Shown here: one piece after another, positions 40,276 through 50,003 of the stretch | Position numbering within the stretch: position 1 is the stretch's first letter | Layout of the letters: each line of letters starts with the position of its first letter | From: Mesorhizobium loti | Lineage (GTDB): Bacteria; Pseudomonadota; Alphaproteobacteria; Rhizobiales; Rhizobiaceae | DNA: 64,000 nt | Assembly: GCA_014189435.1 (NCBI GenBank) | Contig: CP050293.1 | Location: 935,001-999,000, forward strand | Direction: 5' to 3' | Notes under the pieces: generated by a model | What the model was told of the DNA's origin: nothing | The model's input: the letters and a program-made list of their open reading frames with translations, nothing else | The model's database searches: none | Made by a program: the position numbers and the translations under genes

Positions 40276-40339
40276 GCTGCCGCTCAGGTCAATGCGCTCC
40301 CGGTCACCCGGACGCGAAGACCTGGCTGGCGGCTTTTTT
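40276..40339 (+). terminator. Leader attenuator terminator upstream of nrtA
   Basis: Arms GCTGCCGCTCAGGTC (40276-40290) and GACCTGGCTGGCGGC (40319-40333) pair over 15 positions with one mismatch and three G-U pairs, followed at once by six T residues (40334-40339). It lies between the promoter and the nrtA start at 40400, so it must be overridden for expression, which fits NasT antitermination. Confidence 0.82.
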
Positions 40340-40399
40340 GTTTTGATCAACACGCAATCGACGACGCGGATCCCAAGCCGCGCCCAACCGGAGACGACG

Positions 40400-41716
40400 A
40401 TGACGAAACGGATCAGGACTGGAACGACCCTCAAGGACATGACGCGCCGCGATTTTCTGGTCAGCAGCGCGATGACGGCGGGCCTGTTCATGGCGGCCCG
40501 CAAGCTCTTTCCATCCGGCGCCTATGCCGCCACGGCCACTCCGGAAGTCACCGGCGCGAAGCTCGGCTTCATCGCGCTCACCGATGCGGCACCGCTGATG
40601 ATCGCCAAGGAGAAGGGGCTGTTCGCCAAGTTCGGCATGCCCGATGTCGAGGTGCTCAAGCAGGCCTCCTGGGGCGCGACACGCGACAATCTGATGCTCG
40701 GGGGTGCCGCCAACGGCATCGACGGCGCCCATATACTGACGCCGCTGCCTTACCTCATGCACACCGGCAAGGTGACGCAGAACAACCAGCCGATGCCGAT
40801 GGCGATCGTAGCGCGGCTCAACTATGACTGCCAGGGCATTTCGGTCGCCCAGGAATATGCCGGCACCGGTGTCGGCCTCGACGCCTCGAAGCTGAAGGAC
40901 GCCTTTGCCGCCAAGAAGGCGGCCGGCAAGGACGTCAAGGCCGCCATGACCTTTCCGGGCGGCACGCATGATCTGTGGCTGCGCTACTGGCTGGCCGCCG
41001 GCGGCATCGATCCCGACAAGGACGTCTCGACCATCGTCGTGCCGCCGCCGCAGATGGTGGCCAACATGAAGGTCGGCAACATGGACGTGTTCTGCGTCGG
41101 CGAGCCGTGGAACGAGCAGCTTGTCCACCAGGGCGTCGGCTTCACCGCCGCCACGACGGGCGAATTGTGGAAGGGTCATCCGGAAAAGGCGCTCGGCCTG
41201 CGCGCCGAATTCATCGACAAATACCCGAACGCCACCAAGGCGATCCTGATGGCCGTCATGGAAGCCCAGCAATGGTGCGAGGCCAAGGAAAACAAGGACG
41301 AGATGGCCGCCATCATCGGCAAGCGGCAATGGATGAACGTGCCCGTCGCCGACATCATCGGCCGCCTCAAGGGCGACATCAACTACGGCAATGGCCGCGT
41401 CGCCAACGGCACCGACCTCTACATGAAGTTCTGGAAGGACGGCGTCTCCTATCCGTTCAAGAGCCACGATACGTGGTTCCTCGCCGAGAACATCCGCTGG
41501 GGCAAATTCGCGCCGACCACCGACATCAAGGCGCTGGTCGATCAGGTCAACCGCGAGGATCTGTGGCGCGAGGCGGCCAAGGATCTCGGCGTCGCGGCAG
41601 CCGATGTTCCGGCGTCCTCGTCGCGCGGCATCGAGACCTTCTTCGACGGCAAGATCTTCGATCCCGCCAACCCGTCCGCCTATCTCGACAGCCTGAAGAT
41701 CAAGGCATTGGCTTGA
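40400..41716 (+). CDS. nrtA: Nitrate ABC transporter binding protein NrtA
   Basis: A 438-residue binding protein with a twin-arginine signal (TRRDFLVSSAMTAG) and the CmpA/NrtA fold (AKLGFIALTDAAPLMIAKEKGLF, then FCVGEPWNEQLV, then WKGHPEKALGLR). I chose ATG 40400 because GGAGA sits 7 nt upstream and the Tat motif follows; the frame is open further upstream through the leader terminator. It delivers nitrate to NrtB/C. First structural gene of the attenuated operon. Confidence 0.92.
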   Translation: MTKRIRTGTTLKDMTRRDFLVSSAMTAGLFMAARKLFPSGAYAATATPEVTGAKLGFIALTDAAPLMIAKEKGLFAKFGMPDVEVLKQASWGATRDNLMLGGAANGIDGAHILTPLPYLMHTGKVTQNNQPMPMAIVARLNYDCQGISVAQEYAGTGVGLDASKLKDAFAAKKAAGKDVKAAMTFPGGTHDLWLRYWLAAGGIDPDKDVSTIVVPPPQMVANMKVGNMDVFCVGEPWNEQLVHQGVGFTAATTGELWKGHPEKALGLRAEFIDKYPNATKAILMAVMEAQQWCEAKENKDEMAAIIGKRQWMNVPVADIIGRLKGDINYGNGRVANGTDLYMKFWKDGVSYPFKSHDTWFLAENIRWGKFAPTTDIKALVDQVNREDLWREAAKDLGVAAADVPASSSRGIETFFDGKIFDPANPSAYLDSLKIKALA

Positions 41717-41725
41717 ACCTCTGCG

Positions 41726-41748
41726 CAAACGGCGCCTTGCGCCGTTTG
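41726..41748 (+). promoter_or_regulatory. Perfect intercistronic hairpin between nrtA and nrtB
   Basis: A 10-bp perfect stem CAAACGGCGC / GCGCCGTTTG with a 3-nt loop, 10 bp after the nrtA stop and with no T run. It is probably an RNA-stabilising or partial termination hairpin that keeps binding-protein mRNA above permease mRNA. Confidence 0.55.
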
Positions 41749-41786
41749 TCGCTCGAATTATCTGCCCTACGGAGTTTTTCCCAGAC

Positions 41787-42677
41787 ATGTCGATCCAGAC
41801 TATCGAGGACACAAAAGTGAAGGCGTTCCCCGCGAAGCCGGCGGCGGTCATCGCCTTCACCGCCAGGGCGCGGCGCCGCTTCGATCCGCTCGCCGTCGCC
41901 GGCAAACTGGCGAGCGCGCTGGTGCCGCCCATCATCGTCATCGCGCTGATGCTGGTCGTCTGGCAGATCGCCTGTTCGTCGCCGACATCGAGCCTGCCGC
42001 CGCCGACCCAGGTGTGGAACGAGGCCTATGATCTGATCGCGCATCCGTTCTTCGACAATGGCCCGCAGGATATCGGGCTCGCCTGGCGGGTGCTGATCTC
42101 GCTGCAGCGCGTTGCCATCGGTTTCGGCCTGGCGGCGATCATCGGCGTCGCGCTCGGCGCGCTGGTCGGCCAGTCGATCTGGGCGATGCGTGGCCTCGAC
42201 CCGGTGTTCCAGATCCTGCGCACGGTGCCGCCGCTGGCCTGGTTGCCGCTGTCGCTGGCTGCGTTCCGCGATTCCAGCCCGTCGGCGATCTTCGTCATCT
42301 TCATCACCTCGATCTGGCCAATCATCATCAACACGGCCGTCGGCGTGCGCAACATCCCAGAGGATTACCGCAACGTCTCGCGCATTCTGCGGCTCAACCA
42401 GTTCGAGTTCTTCGTCAAGATCATGGTGCCGGCCGCCGCGCCCTACATCTTCACCGGCCTGAGGATCGGCATCGGCCTGTCCTGGCTCGCCATCGTCGCC
42501 GCCGAAATGCTGACCGGCGGCGTCGGCATCGGCTTCTTCATCTGGGACGCGTGGAACTCGTCGCGGCTGCCCGACATCATCGTCGCGCTGGCCTATATCG
42601 GTGTCACCGGCTTCTGCCTCGACCGGCTGGTCGCGGCGGTCGGCGCCTTCGTCACCCGCGGCACAACGGCAAAGTGA
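41787..42677 (+). CDS. nrtB: Nitrate ABC transporter permease NrtB
   Basis: A 296-residue permease with six hydrophobic segments and the conserved loop of the nitrate/taurine family (FQILRTVPPLAWLPLSLAAF; IIINTAVGVRNIPEDYRNVSRIL). It forms a homodimeric channel for nitrate uptake with NrtA and the ATPase that follows 10 bp later. Confidence 0.9.
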   Translation: MSIQTIEDTKVKAFPAKPAAVIAFTARARRRFDPLAVAGKLASALVPPIIVIALMLVVWQIACSSPTSSLPPPTQVWNEAYDLIAHPFFDNGPQDIGLAWRVLISLQRVAIGFGLAAIIGVALGALVGQSIWAMRGLDPVFQILRTVPPLAWLPLSLAAFRDSSPSAIFVIFITSIWPIIINTAVGVRNIPEDYRNVSRILRLNQFEFFVKIMVPAAAPYIFTGLRIGIGLSWLAIVAAEMLTGGVGIGFFIWDAWNSSRLPDIIVALAYIGVTGFCLDRLVAAVGAFVTRGTTAK

Positions 42678-42687
42678 GGAGAGGGCG

Positions 42688-43485
42688 ATGACGGCCTATC
42701 TGAAGCTCGACCATATCGACAAATCCTTCACCCGTGGTGCCCAGGTCAGCGAGGTGTTGAAGGACATCCGACTGACCATCGACAAGGGCGAATTCGTCTC
42801 CATCATCGGCCATTCCGGCTGCGGCAAGTCGACCTTGCTCAACCTGATCGCCGGGCTGACCAAAGTGTCCGCCGGCGCCGTGCTGCTCGAGGACAAGGAG
42901 GTCGACAGTCCCGGACCCGAACGCGCGGTTGTGTTCCAGAACCACTCGCTGCTGCCGTGGCTGACCGTCTATGAAAACATCAACTTGGCCGTGGCAAAGG
43001 TCTTCGGTCGTTCGAAGAGCAAGGCCGAGCGGCATGACTGGATCATGCGCAATCTCGACCTCGTGCAGATGGCCCATGCCAAGGACAAGCGCCCGGCCGA
43101 GATATCGGGCGGCATGAAGCAGCGCGTCGGCATTGCCCGGGCGCTGGCCATGGAGCCGAAGATCCTGCTGCTCGACGAGCCGTTCGGCGCGCTCGATGCG
43201 CTGACGCGCGCGCATCTTCAGGACGCGGTGATGGACATCCATTCCAGGCTCGGCTCGACGACGATCATGATCACCCATGATGTCGACGAGGCGGTGCTGC
43301 TCTCCGACCGCATCGTCATGATGACCAACGGCCCGGCGGCGACCATCGGCGAGGTGCTTGCCGTGCCGCTGGCGCGGCCGCGCCGGCGCGTCGAACTCTC
43401 TTCCGACCGGACCTTCCTGCGCTGCCGCGAGGCAGTGCTGAAGTTCCTCTACGAACGCCACCGCTTCGTCGAAGCCGCGGAGTAG
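42688..43485 (+). CDS. Nitrate ABC transporter ATPase (NrtC/NrtD type)
   Basis: A 265-residue ATPase with Walker A GHSGCGKST, signature ISGGMKQRVGIARAL and Walker B ILLLDEPFGALD. It is a single-domain protein without the NrtA-like C-terminal regulatory domain of cyanobacterial NrtC, so it resembles NrtD or the proteobacterial NasD type. ATG 42688 follows GAGGAGAGGGC. It lies 4 bp before nirB, consistent with one operon. Confidence 0.9.
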   Translation: MTAYLKLDHIDKSFTRGAQVSEVLKDIRLTIDKGEFVSIIGHSGCGKSTLLNLIAGLTKVSAGAVLLEDKEVDSPGPERAVVFQNHSLLPWLTVYENINLAVAKVFGRSKSKAERHDWIMRNLDLVQMAHAKDKRPAEISGGMKQRVGIARALAMEPKILLLDEPFGALDALTRAHLQDAVMDIHSRLGSTTIMITHDVDEAVLLSDRIVMMTNGPAATIGEVLAVPLARPRRRVELSSDRTFLRCREAVLKFLYERHRFVEAAE

Positions 43486-43489
43486 CACC

Positions 43490-45939
43490 ATGAGCGAAAG
43501 ACTGGTCATCATCGGCAACGGCATGGCCCCCGGGCGCATGCTCGAGCACCTTTTGGAACAGGCGCCGGGCCGCTACACCGTCACCATCTTCAACGCCGAG
43601 CCGCGCGTCAACTACGACCGCATCATGCTGTCGCCGGTGCTGTCGGGCGAGAAGGCCTATGAGGAGATCATCATCCATGGCGACGGCTGGTACATCGCCA
43701 ACAACATCACCCTCTACAAGGGCCACAAGATAGTCGCCATCGACCGGGCGGCGAAGACCGTCACCTCCGATCACGGCGTCACGGAGCCCTATGACAAGCT
43801 CGTCATCGCCACCGGCTCGGTGCCGTTCATCATTCCGGTGCCTGGCCACGATCTGCCGGGCGTGCTGACCTATCGCGATCTCGACGATGTGCAGGCGATG
43901 ATGCTCGCCGCCCAGTCACGGTCCAAGGCGGTGGTCATCGGCGGCGGCCTGCTCGGACTGGAGGCGGCGGCGGGCCTCAACGCGCAAGGCATGGACGTCA
44001 CCGTGCTGCATGTCATGCCGACATTGATGGAGCGCCAGCTCGATCCGGCCGCCGGCTATCTGCTGCAGCGTGCGGTGGAACAGCGCGGCATCAAGGTCAT
44101 CACCAAGGCCAACACACAGGCTATCACAGGCAACGGCAAGGTCGGGCAGGTGGAACTGGCCGACGGCACCGTCATTCCGGCGACGCTGGTGGTGATGGCC
44201 GTCGGCATCAGGCCGAATTCGGCGCTGGCGAAACAGGCCGGCATCGCCGTTAACAGGGGCATCGTCGTCGACGCCGGCATGCGCAGCAACGATCCCGACA
44301 TCTACGCGCTCGGCGAATGTGCGGAAGTCAACGGCCAGGTCTACGGTCTGGTGGCACCGCTCTACGAGATGGCGCGCGTTGCCGCCAGCCAGCTTGCCGG
44401 CAACGAGGCGGCGGCCTTCGTCCATATGGACACGCCGACCAAGCTCAAGGTCACCGGCATCGACCTGTTCTCGCTCGGCGACTTCGCCGAGGGCGAAGAC
44501 CGCCAGGAGATCGTGCTGCGCGACGCGGCCGCCGGTGTCTACAAGCGCCTTGTGCTGAAGGACGACCGTATCATCGGCACCGTGCTCTATGGCGAGACGG
44601 CGGACGGCGCCTGGTTCAACGATCTCAAGAAGAAGCAGACCGACATATCCGAAATGCGCGACACGCTCATCTTCGGCCAATCCTACCAGGGGGTGCCCCG
44701 CTGGACCCTATGGCGGCCGTTGCAGCCTTGCCGGATGATGCGGAAATCTGCGGCTGCAACGGCGTTTGCAAGGGAAAGATCACCGGCGCGATTTCGGGCA
44801 AAGGCCTGACCTCGCTTGACGACGTGCGCGCCCACACCAAGGCCTCGGCCTCGTGCGGCTCCTGCACCGGGCTGGTCGAGAAGCTGATGGTGCTGACCAT
44901 CGGCGACAAGTACAATCCGGCGGCGGTGCAGCCGATGTGCGGCTGCACGACGCTCGGCCATGACGAGGTGCGCCGGCTGATCATCGCCAAGCGCCTGAAG
45001 ACCATTCCCGCCGTCATGCAGGAACTGGAGTGGACGACCTCCTGCGGCTGCGCCAAATGCCGGCCGGCGCTCAACTACTATCTCGTCTGCGACTGGCCGG
45101 ACGACTACGCCGACGACTACCAGTCGCGCTTCATCAACGAGCGCGTCCACGCCAACATCCAGAAGGACGGCACCTATTCGGTGGTGCCGCGCATGTGGGG
45201 CGGGGTGACGAACGCCGCCGAACTGCGCGCCATCGCCGACGTCGTCGACAAGTTCGAAATCCCGATGGTCAAGGTCACCGGCGGCCAGCGCATCGACATG
45301 CTCGGCATCCGCAAGGAGGACCTGCCGGCGGTGTGGGCCGATCTCGGCCAGGCCGGCTTCGTCTCCGGCCATGCCTATGCCAAGGGTTTGCGTACGGTGA
45401 AGACCTGCGTCGGCTCGGACTGGTGCCGCTTTGGCACGCAGGATTCGACGGGCCTCGGCATCCGCATCGAGAAATTCATGTGGGGCTCGTGGACGCCGGC
45501 CAAGGTGAAGATGGCGGTGTCGGGCTGTCCGAGGAACTGCGCAGAGGCGACCTGCAAGGATGTCGGCGTCATCTGCGTCGACTCCGGCTACGAGATCCAT
45601 TTTGCTGGGGCCGCCGGCCTCGACATCAAGGGTACCGAGGTGCTCGGCATGGTCAAGACCGAGGACGAGGCGCTGGAGCACATCGTGGCGCTGACGCAGA
45701 TGTACCGCGAGCAGGGTCGCTATCTCGAGCGCATCTACAAATGGGCCAAGCGCATCGGCATCCCCGAGATCAAGCGCCAGATCATGGACGATGGGGAGAA
45801 GCGCAAGGCCTATTACGAGCGCTTCGTCTTCAGCCAGAAATTTGCCCAGGTCGATCCGTGGTCGGAACGCGTTTCCGGCAAGGACAAGCATGAATTCCGG
45901 CCGATGGCCTCGGTCGGCTTTGCGCAGGCGGCGGAGTGA
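43490..45939 (+). CDS. nirB: Assimilatory nitrite reductase large subunit NirB, interrupted by a -1 frameshift
   Basis: Two reading frames together encode an 816-residue NirB of normal length. Frame one has the FAD/NAD part (VIIGNGMAPGRMLEHLL, VVIGGGLLGLEAAAGL). Frame two has the BFD-like 2Fe-2S region (CGCNGVCKGKI, SCGSCTG) and the siroheme/4Fe-4S ligands (CVGSDWC, GCPRNC). The break is at a run of five G (44689-44693): the family text SYQGGAPLDPM needs six G, or a ribosome slip of -1 on GGG. As written, translation would end at 44809 and give a product without the siroheme domain. True mutation, sequencing error and slippage cannot be told apart here. The reaction is nitrite to ammonium with NAD(P)H. 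Confidence 0.88.
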
Positions 45940-45941
45940 CC

Positions 45942-46274
45942 ATGATGAACTGGATCCCCATCGGCTCCCTCTCCGACATCCCGCGCCGCGGCGCGCGCTG
46001 CGTCGCCACCCCGGAAGGCAAGGTCGCCGTCTTCCGTACCCAGGACGATCAGGTCTACGCCATCGATGACCATTGTCCGCATAAGGGCGGACCGCTCAGC
46101 CAGGGCATCGTGCACGGCACGGCGGTGACCTGTCCCTTGCACAATTGGGTGATTTCGCTGGAGACGGGCAAGGCGCTCGGCGCCGACGAGGGCGCGGTGC
46201 GCACCATTCCGGTGCGGGTCGAGGGCGAGCGTCTGTTCATTGCGCTGGAAGCGCTGGCCAGCCGCGCGGCCTGA
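45942..46274 (+). CDS. nirD: Nitrite reductase small subunit NirD (Rieske type)
   Basis: A 110-residue Rieske-fold protein. Unlike E. coli NirD, both ligand pairs are kept: CPH in DDHCPHKGG and CPLH in VTCPLHNW. It should therefore hold a 2Fe-2S cluster. It begins 2 bp after the nirB stop; ATG 45942 is followed by a second ATG at 45945. It assists electron transfer to NirB. Confidence 0.9.
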   Translation: MMNWIPIGSLSDIPRRGARCVATPEGKVAVFRTQDDQVYAIDDHCPHKGGPLSQGIVHGTAVTCPLHNWVISLETGKALGADEGAVRTIPVRVEGERLFIALEALASRAA

Positions 46275-46277
46275 ACC

Positions 46278-49126
46278 ATGGAGATCGACGCAGCGCGCGA
46301 GGTGAGGACCACCTGCCCCTATTGCGGGGTGGGCTGCGGCGTGCTGGCGAAGGTCGCCGCGGACGGGCAAGTGTCCGTCCGCGGCGACCCCGACCATCCG
46401 GCGAATCTCGGCCGGCTCTGCTCCAAGGGCTCGGCACTGGTCGAGACCATCGACCTCGACGGCAGGCTGCTGCATCCCGAGATTCATGGTCGGCGCGCCG
46501 GCTGGGACGAGGCACTCGACCTCGTCGCCTCGACCTTCTCGCAGACCATCGCCGAACACGGCCCCGATGCGGTCGCCTTCTATGTCTCCGGCCAGTTGCT
46601 GACCGAGGATTACTACGTCGCCAACAAGCTGATGAAAGGCTTTGTCGGCTCGGCCAACATCGACACCAATTCGCGGCTGTGCATGGCTTCCTCGGTCGCC
46701 GGCCACCGCCGCGCCTTTGGCTCGGATACCGTGCCGGGAAATTACGAAGACCTGGAGCTTGCCGACCTGATCGTGCTCGTCGGCTCCAATCTCGCCTGGT
46801 GCCATCCCGTGCTATACCAGCGCATCGCCGCCGCCAGGGAAAAGCGGCCGGAGATGAAGATCGTGCTGGTCGACCCGCGCCGCACCATGACCGCTGACAT
46901 AGCCGACATGCACCTGGCGATCGCGCCGGATGGCGATGTCGCCCTGTTCACTGGGCTGCTCGCCTGGCTCGGCCAGCACAACGCGCTCGACCGCGCCTAC
47001 ATCACGACGCACACGACCGGCTTCGGGCAGGCGCTGTTCGCGGCATCGGCGCTCGACCTTGCCGGCGTCGCCGCCGCGACGGGCCTGAGCGAGGACGAGC
47101 TTGGCCGTTTCTACAGCCTGTTCGCGGCGACGCCGAAAACAGTGACCGTCTACAGCCAGGGGGTGAACCAGTCGTCGTCCGGCACCGACAAGGTCAACGC
47201 CATCATCAACTGCCATCTCGCCACCGGCCGCATCGGCAAGCCTGGGGCCGGGCCGTTCTCTGTGACCGGCCAGCCCAACGCCATGGGCGGGCGCGAAGTC
47301 GGCGGCATGGCCAACATGCTGGCCGCCCATATGGAGATCGAAAACCCAGACCATCGCGAGCGCGTGCAGCGCTTCTGGAACGCGCCCACCATCGCCCAAA
47401 AGCCCGGCCTGAAGGCGGTCGAGATGTTCCAGGCGCTGGCCGACGGGCGCATCAAGGCGCTGTGGATCATGGCCACCAACCCGGTCGATTCGATGCCGGA
47501 TGCCGGCGCCGTCGAAGCGGCGATCAAGGCGTGCCCGTTCGTCGTGGTGTCGGACGTCTTGGCCCAAACCGACACCGTCCGCCACGCCCATGTCCGGCTG
47601 CCCGCCGCCGCCTGGGGCGAGAAGGATGGCACGGTCACCAATTCGGAGCGCCGGGTGTCGCGCCAGCGCGCTTTTTTGCCCGTGCCCGGCGAGGTGTTGC
47701 CCGATTGGCGGATCATTGCCGAGGTGGGCAAGCGGATGGGGTTTGGCGAGGCGTTTTCCTATGCGTCGCCGGCGGAGGTGTTTTCCGAGCACGCCGCGCT
47801 ATCGGGGTTCGAGAATGATGGTTCGCGGGATTTCAATATTGGGGCTTATGCCGGGGTTGATGCGAAGGGGTATGAGGAATTAGCCCCGTTCCAATGGCCA
47901 GCGCCGAGCCCAGCCACCCCCTCTGGCCTGCCGGCCATCTCCCCCGCAAGGGGGGGAGATCGGCTGCCACCACGGCCTTCGCAAGCTACCAACAACGATG
48001 CAGGAGACATACGGCCATCAAAGCTGCCAATCTCCCCCTTGCGGGGGAGATGGCCGGCAGGCCAGAGGGGGGTGTTCAAGCTGGACTTAAACCAGAAGGC
48101 GAAAACACCCGCTTCTTCGCCAACGGCGATTTCTACACACCCGACCGCAAGGCGCGCTTCATCGCTATCCGTCCCACCACGGAAATCCGCACCAGCCCCG
48201 ACTATCCGCTGATCCTCAACACCGGCCGTATCCGCGACCATTGGCACACCATGACGCGGACGGGAAAAAGCCCGCGGCTTTCGCAGCACATCGCCGAGCC
48301 CTTCGTCGAAATCCACCCGGCGGATGCGCAGCACTTCGGCATCGGCGACGCCGACATCGCGCGGGTTTCCAGCCCGCGCGGCGACGTGCTGGTGCGCGCG
48401 CTGGTGACGGCGCGGCAGCGCCAGGGCAGCCTGTTCGCACCGATGCACTGGACCGATCAGTTTTCGGCAAGGGGCCGGCTCGACACGCTGACCGCGCCAC
48501 TGACCGATCCCATTTCCGGCCAGCCGGCGCTGAAACATGTCGCCGCCCGCATCGAGAAATTCACTGCTAAAGCCTTCGGCTTTGCGGTGACGCGGCAGAG
48601 GCCGGCGCCTGATACAGCGGCCTACTGGGCCGTGGCCAAATGCAAGGGCGGTTGGCGGGTGGAACTGGCCTTTGCCGATGACGACATCGATTGGGCCGGT
48701 TTCGCCGGGTCACTGTTCGGAGCGTCCCCGGGCGCCGAAATGTCAGCCTATCATGACCGCGACGCCGGCCAGCATCGCATCGCCGCCTTCGACGGCGATC
48801 ACCTGTCAGGCGCCTTGTTCGTCGCGCCCGGCCCGGTCGCAGTGTCGCGCGGCTGGGCGGCGGAACAGTTGAGTGCAGATCATGTCGACCGGCGCGGCAG
48901 GCTGGCGATCGTGGCCGGGCGGCCGGGCGGAATCGATGTCGACCGCGGCGCCATCGTCTGCTCCTGCTTCGGCGTCGGCGCCAACCAGATCGCGGAAGCG
49001 GTGCGCCGCGGCTGCGACAGCGTCGCGGCAATCGGCGCGGCCCTGCATGCCGGCACGAATTGCGGCTCCTGCCGCGCTGAAATCAGGGTGATCATCGACG
49101 CACAGAGTCTCCAAGCAGCCGAGTGA
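46278..49126 (+). CDS. nasA: Assimilatory nitrate reductase catalytic subunit NasA, interrupted by a palindromic element and frameshift
   Basis: The N-terminal frame (46278 to about 47956) has the 4Fe-4S motif CPYCGVGCGV with LCSKGSAL and the molybdopterin core (SNLAWCHPVLYQR, QGVNQSSSGTDKVNAI). The C-terminal frame has the dinucleotide-binding part (LILNTGRIRDHWHTMTRTG) and a BFD-like 2Fe-2S domain (CSCFGVGANQI, TNCGSC). Between them a 160-bp palindromic repeat (47915-48074) is inserted. Its left hairpin has seven G (47950-47956) where the right copy has five; removing two G joins the frames into an open gene of about 948 codons without stops. As written the gene is broken. Nitrate to nitrite, cytoplasmic. 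Confidence 0.85.
47915..48074. repeat. 160-bp palindromic element inserted inside nasA
   Basis: Terminal inverted repeats of about 45 bp: left 47915-47960, right 48030-48074. Each carries CTCTGGCCTGCCGGCCATCT on one strand and an inner C5/G5 hairpin. The repeats differ only by G/C-run lengths and the final bases. This layout resembles rhizobial intergenic mosaic-type (RIME-like) repeats, here inside a coding region. Confidence 0.82.
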
Positions 49127-49156
49127 GAATTTCACGTTCGTTACTCTTCCGAGCGC

Positions 49157-49341
49157 CGGCGCCGCCCCTCACCTGCCTGCCGGCATCCTCTCCCCGTATA
49201 GTGACGGGGAGAGGGGCGCTGTCATCGACGGTTTCGCCAATCTCCAGCGTTGCAAGGAAGGCGCTGAGGGTGCGGCTGGCCCCCTTCTCCCCGTCACTAT
49301 ACGGGGAGAAGTGCCCGGCAGGGCGATGAGGGGCGGCGCCG
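49157..49341. repeat. 185-bp RIME-like palindromic element
   Basis: Ends CGGCGCCGCCCCTCA (49157-49171) and its exact complement (49327-49341). Inside, a 24-bp hairpin unit at 49189-49212 recurs exactly inverted at 49286-49309. It fills the gap after nasA; no gene is present from 49127 to 49495. By position it could also act as an operon-end hairpin for nasA. Confidence 0.82.
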
Positions 49342-49495
49342 ACTTCGACAATGGTGGTCTCCAACACAAGTCGGAAATTGTCATTTGTCCGAAGCGATTG
49401 CCCCAACCAAATGGGCCTGCGCTGTGGCTCGGCTTGGGCTATGGTGGCGCAAGCGTGCCGCGTCGCGCACGAATCGTCTTAGTCAGGGTCATCCA

Positions 49496-49753
49496 ATGGC
49501 AAATCCCCCGCGCCGACCGACAAATCCGATGACGGCCGCCGAAGCAGCTTTCAAGCCGGTGAAGAAGCCGGTCGCCCCGGTCCGCGAGCCTACGGCCGCT
49601 CCAGGCGTCAGGGAGCTCGTTTCGATCCGCATCGACCGCGCCGTGCTGGACCATTTCCAGGAGGATGGGCCCGGCTGGCAAGACCGCATCAACGACGCCT
49701 TGCGCCAGGCGATAGAAGGCAAGCCGACGGCCAGCGGTTCGGACGACGAGTAG
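49496..49753 (+). CDS. BrnA-like (DUF4415) antitoxin, no toxin partner visible
   Basis: An 85-residue protein. The C-terminal half, ELVSIRIDRAVLDHFQEDGP then GWQDRINDALRQAIEGK, matches the ribbon-helix-helix type BrnA antitoxin family; the N-terminal half is Pro/Lys-rich. BrnA normally follows brnT; no brnT-like gene lies upstream (the space is a palindromic repeat). It may be an orphan DNA-binding protein. ATG 49496 is preferred; the frame opens earlier at 49385. Confidence 0.62.
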   Translation: MANPPRRPTNPMTAAEAAFKPVKKPVAPVREPTAAPGVRELVSIRIDRAVLDHFQEDGPGWQDRINDALRQAIEGKPTASGSDDE

Positions 49754-49765
49754 AGCCCATTGCTT

Positions 49766-49968
49766 CGTCATCCACGGGCGGAGCAAGGAGCGTAGCGACG
49801 CGGCGCAGACCCCTGGAGCTGCTCCGCAGCCCAAGGGATCCATGCCGCGACTTCAGAGCGCTGCTACGGTGCAGAATTCTGCTCCGCTGCACTCTATGGT
49901 CAAGGTCACGGAATGGATCCCAGGGTCTCCGCGACGGAGCTTCGCTCCTGCTTCGCCCAGGGATGACG
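49766..49968. repeat. Third palindromic repeat, about 200 bp
   Basis: Outer arms beginning CGTCATCCACGGG (49766) and ending CCAGGGATGACG (49968) are imperfect inverted copies. Inner arms AGGGATCCATGCCG (49834-49847) and GGAATGGATCCCAGGG (49910-49925) also pair. It occupies the convergent gap between the BrnA-like and cupin genes; nothing else is seen there. Confidence 0.7.
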
Positions 49969-50003
49969 ACGTTGGGGAGGCTTCGGCTGAAGCGGACGTC
50001 AGC

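Noticed and set aside
44681..44710. Programmed -1 frameshifting as the main explanation for nirB
   Set aside because: No canonical X-XXY-YYZ heptamer and no clear downstream pseudoknot. nasA has a similar G-run problem, so error or mutation is more likely. Kept only as an alternative.
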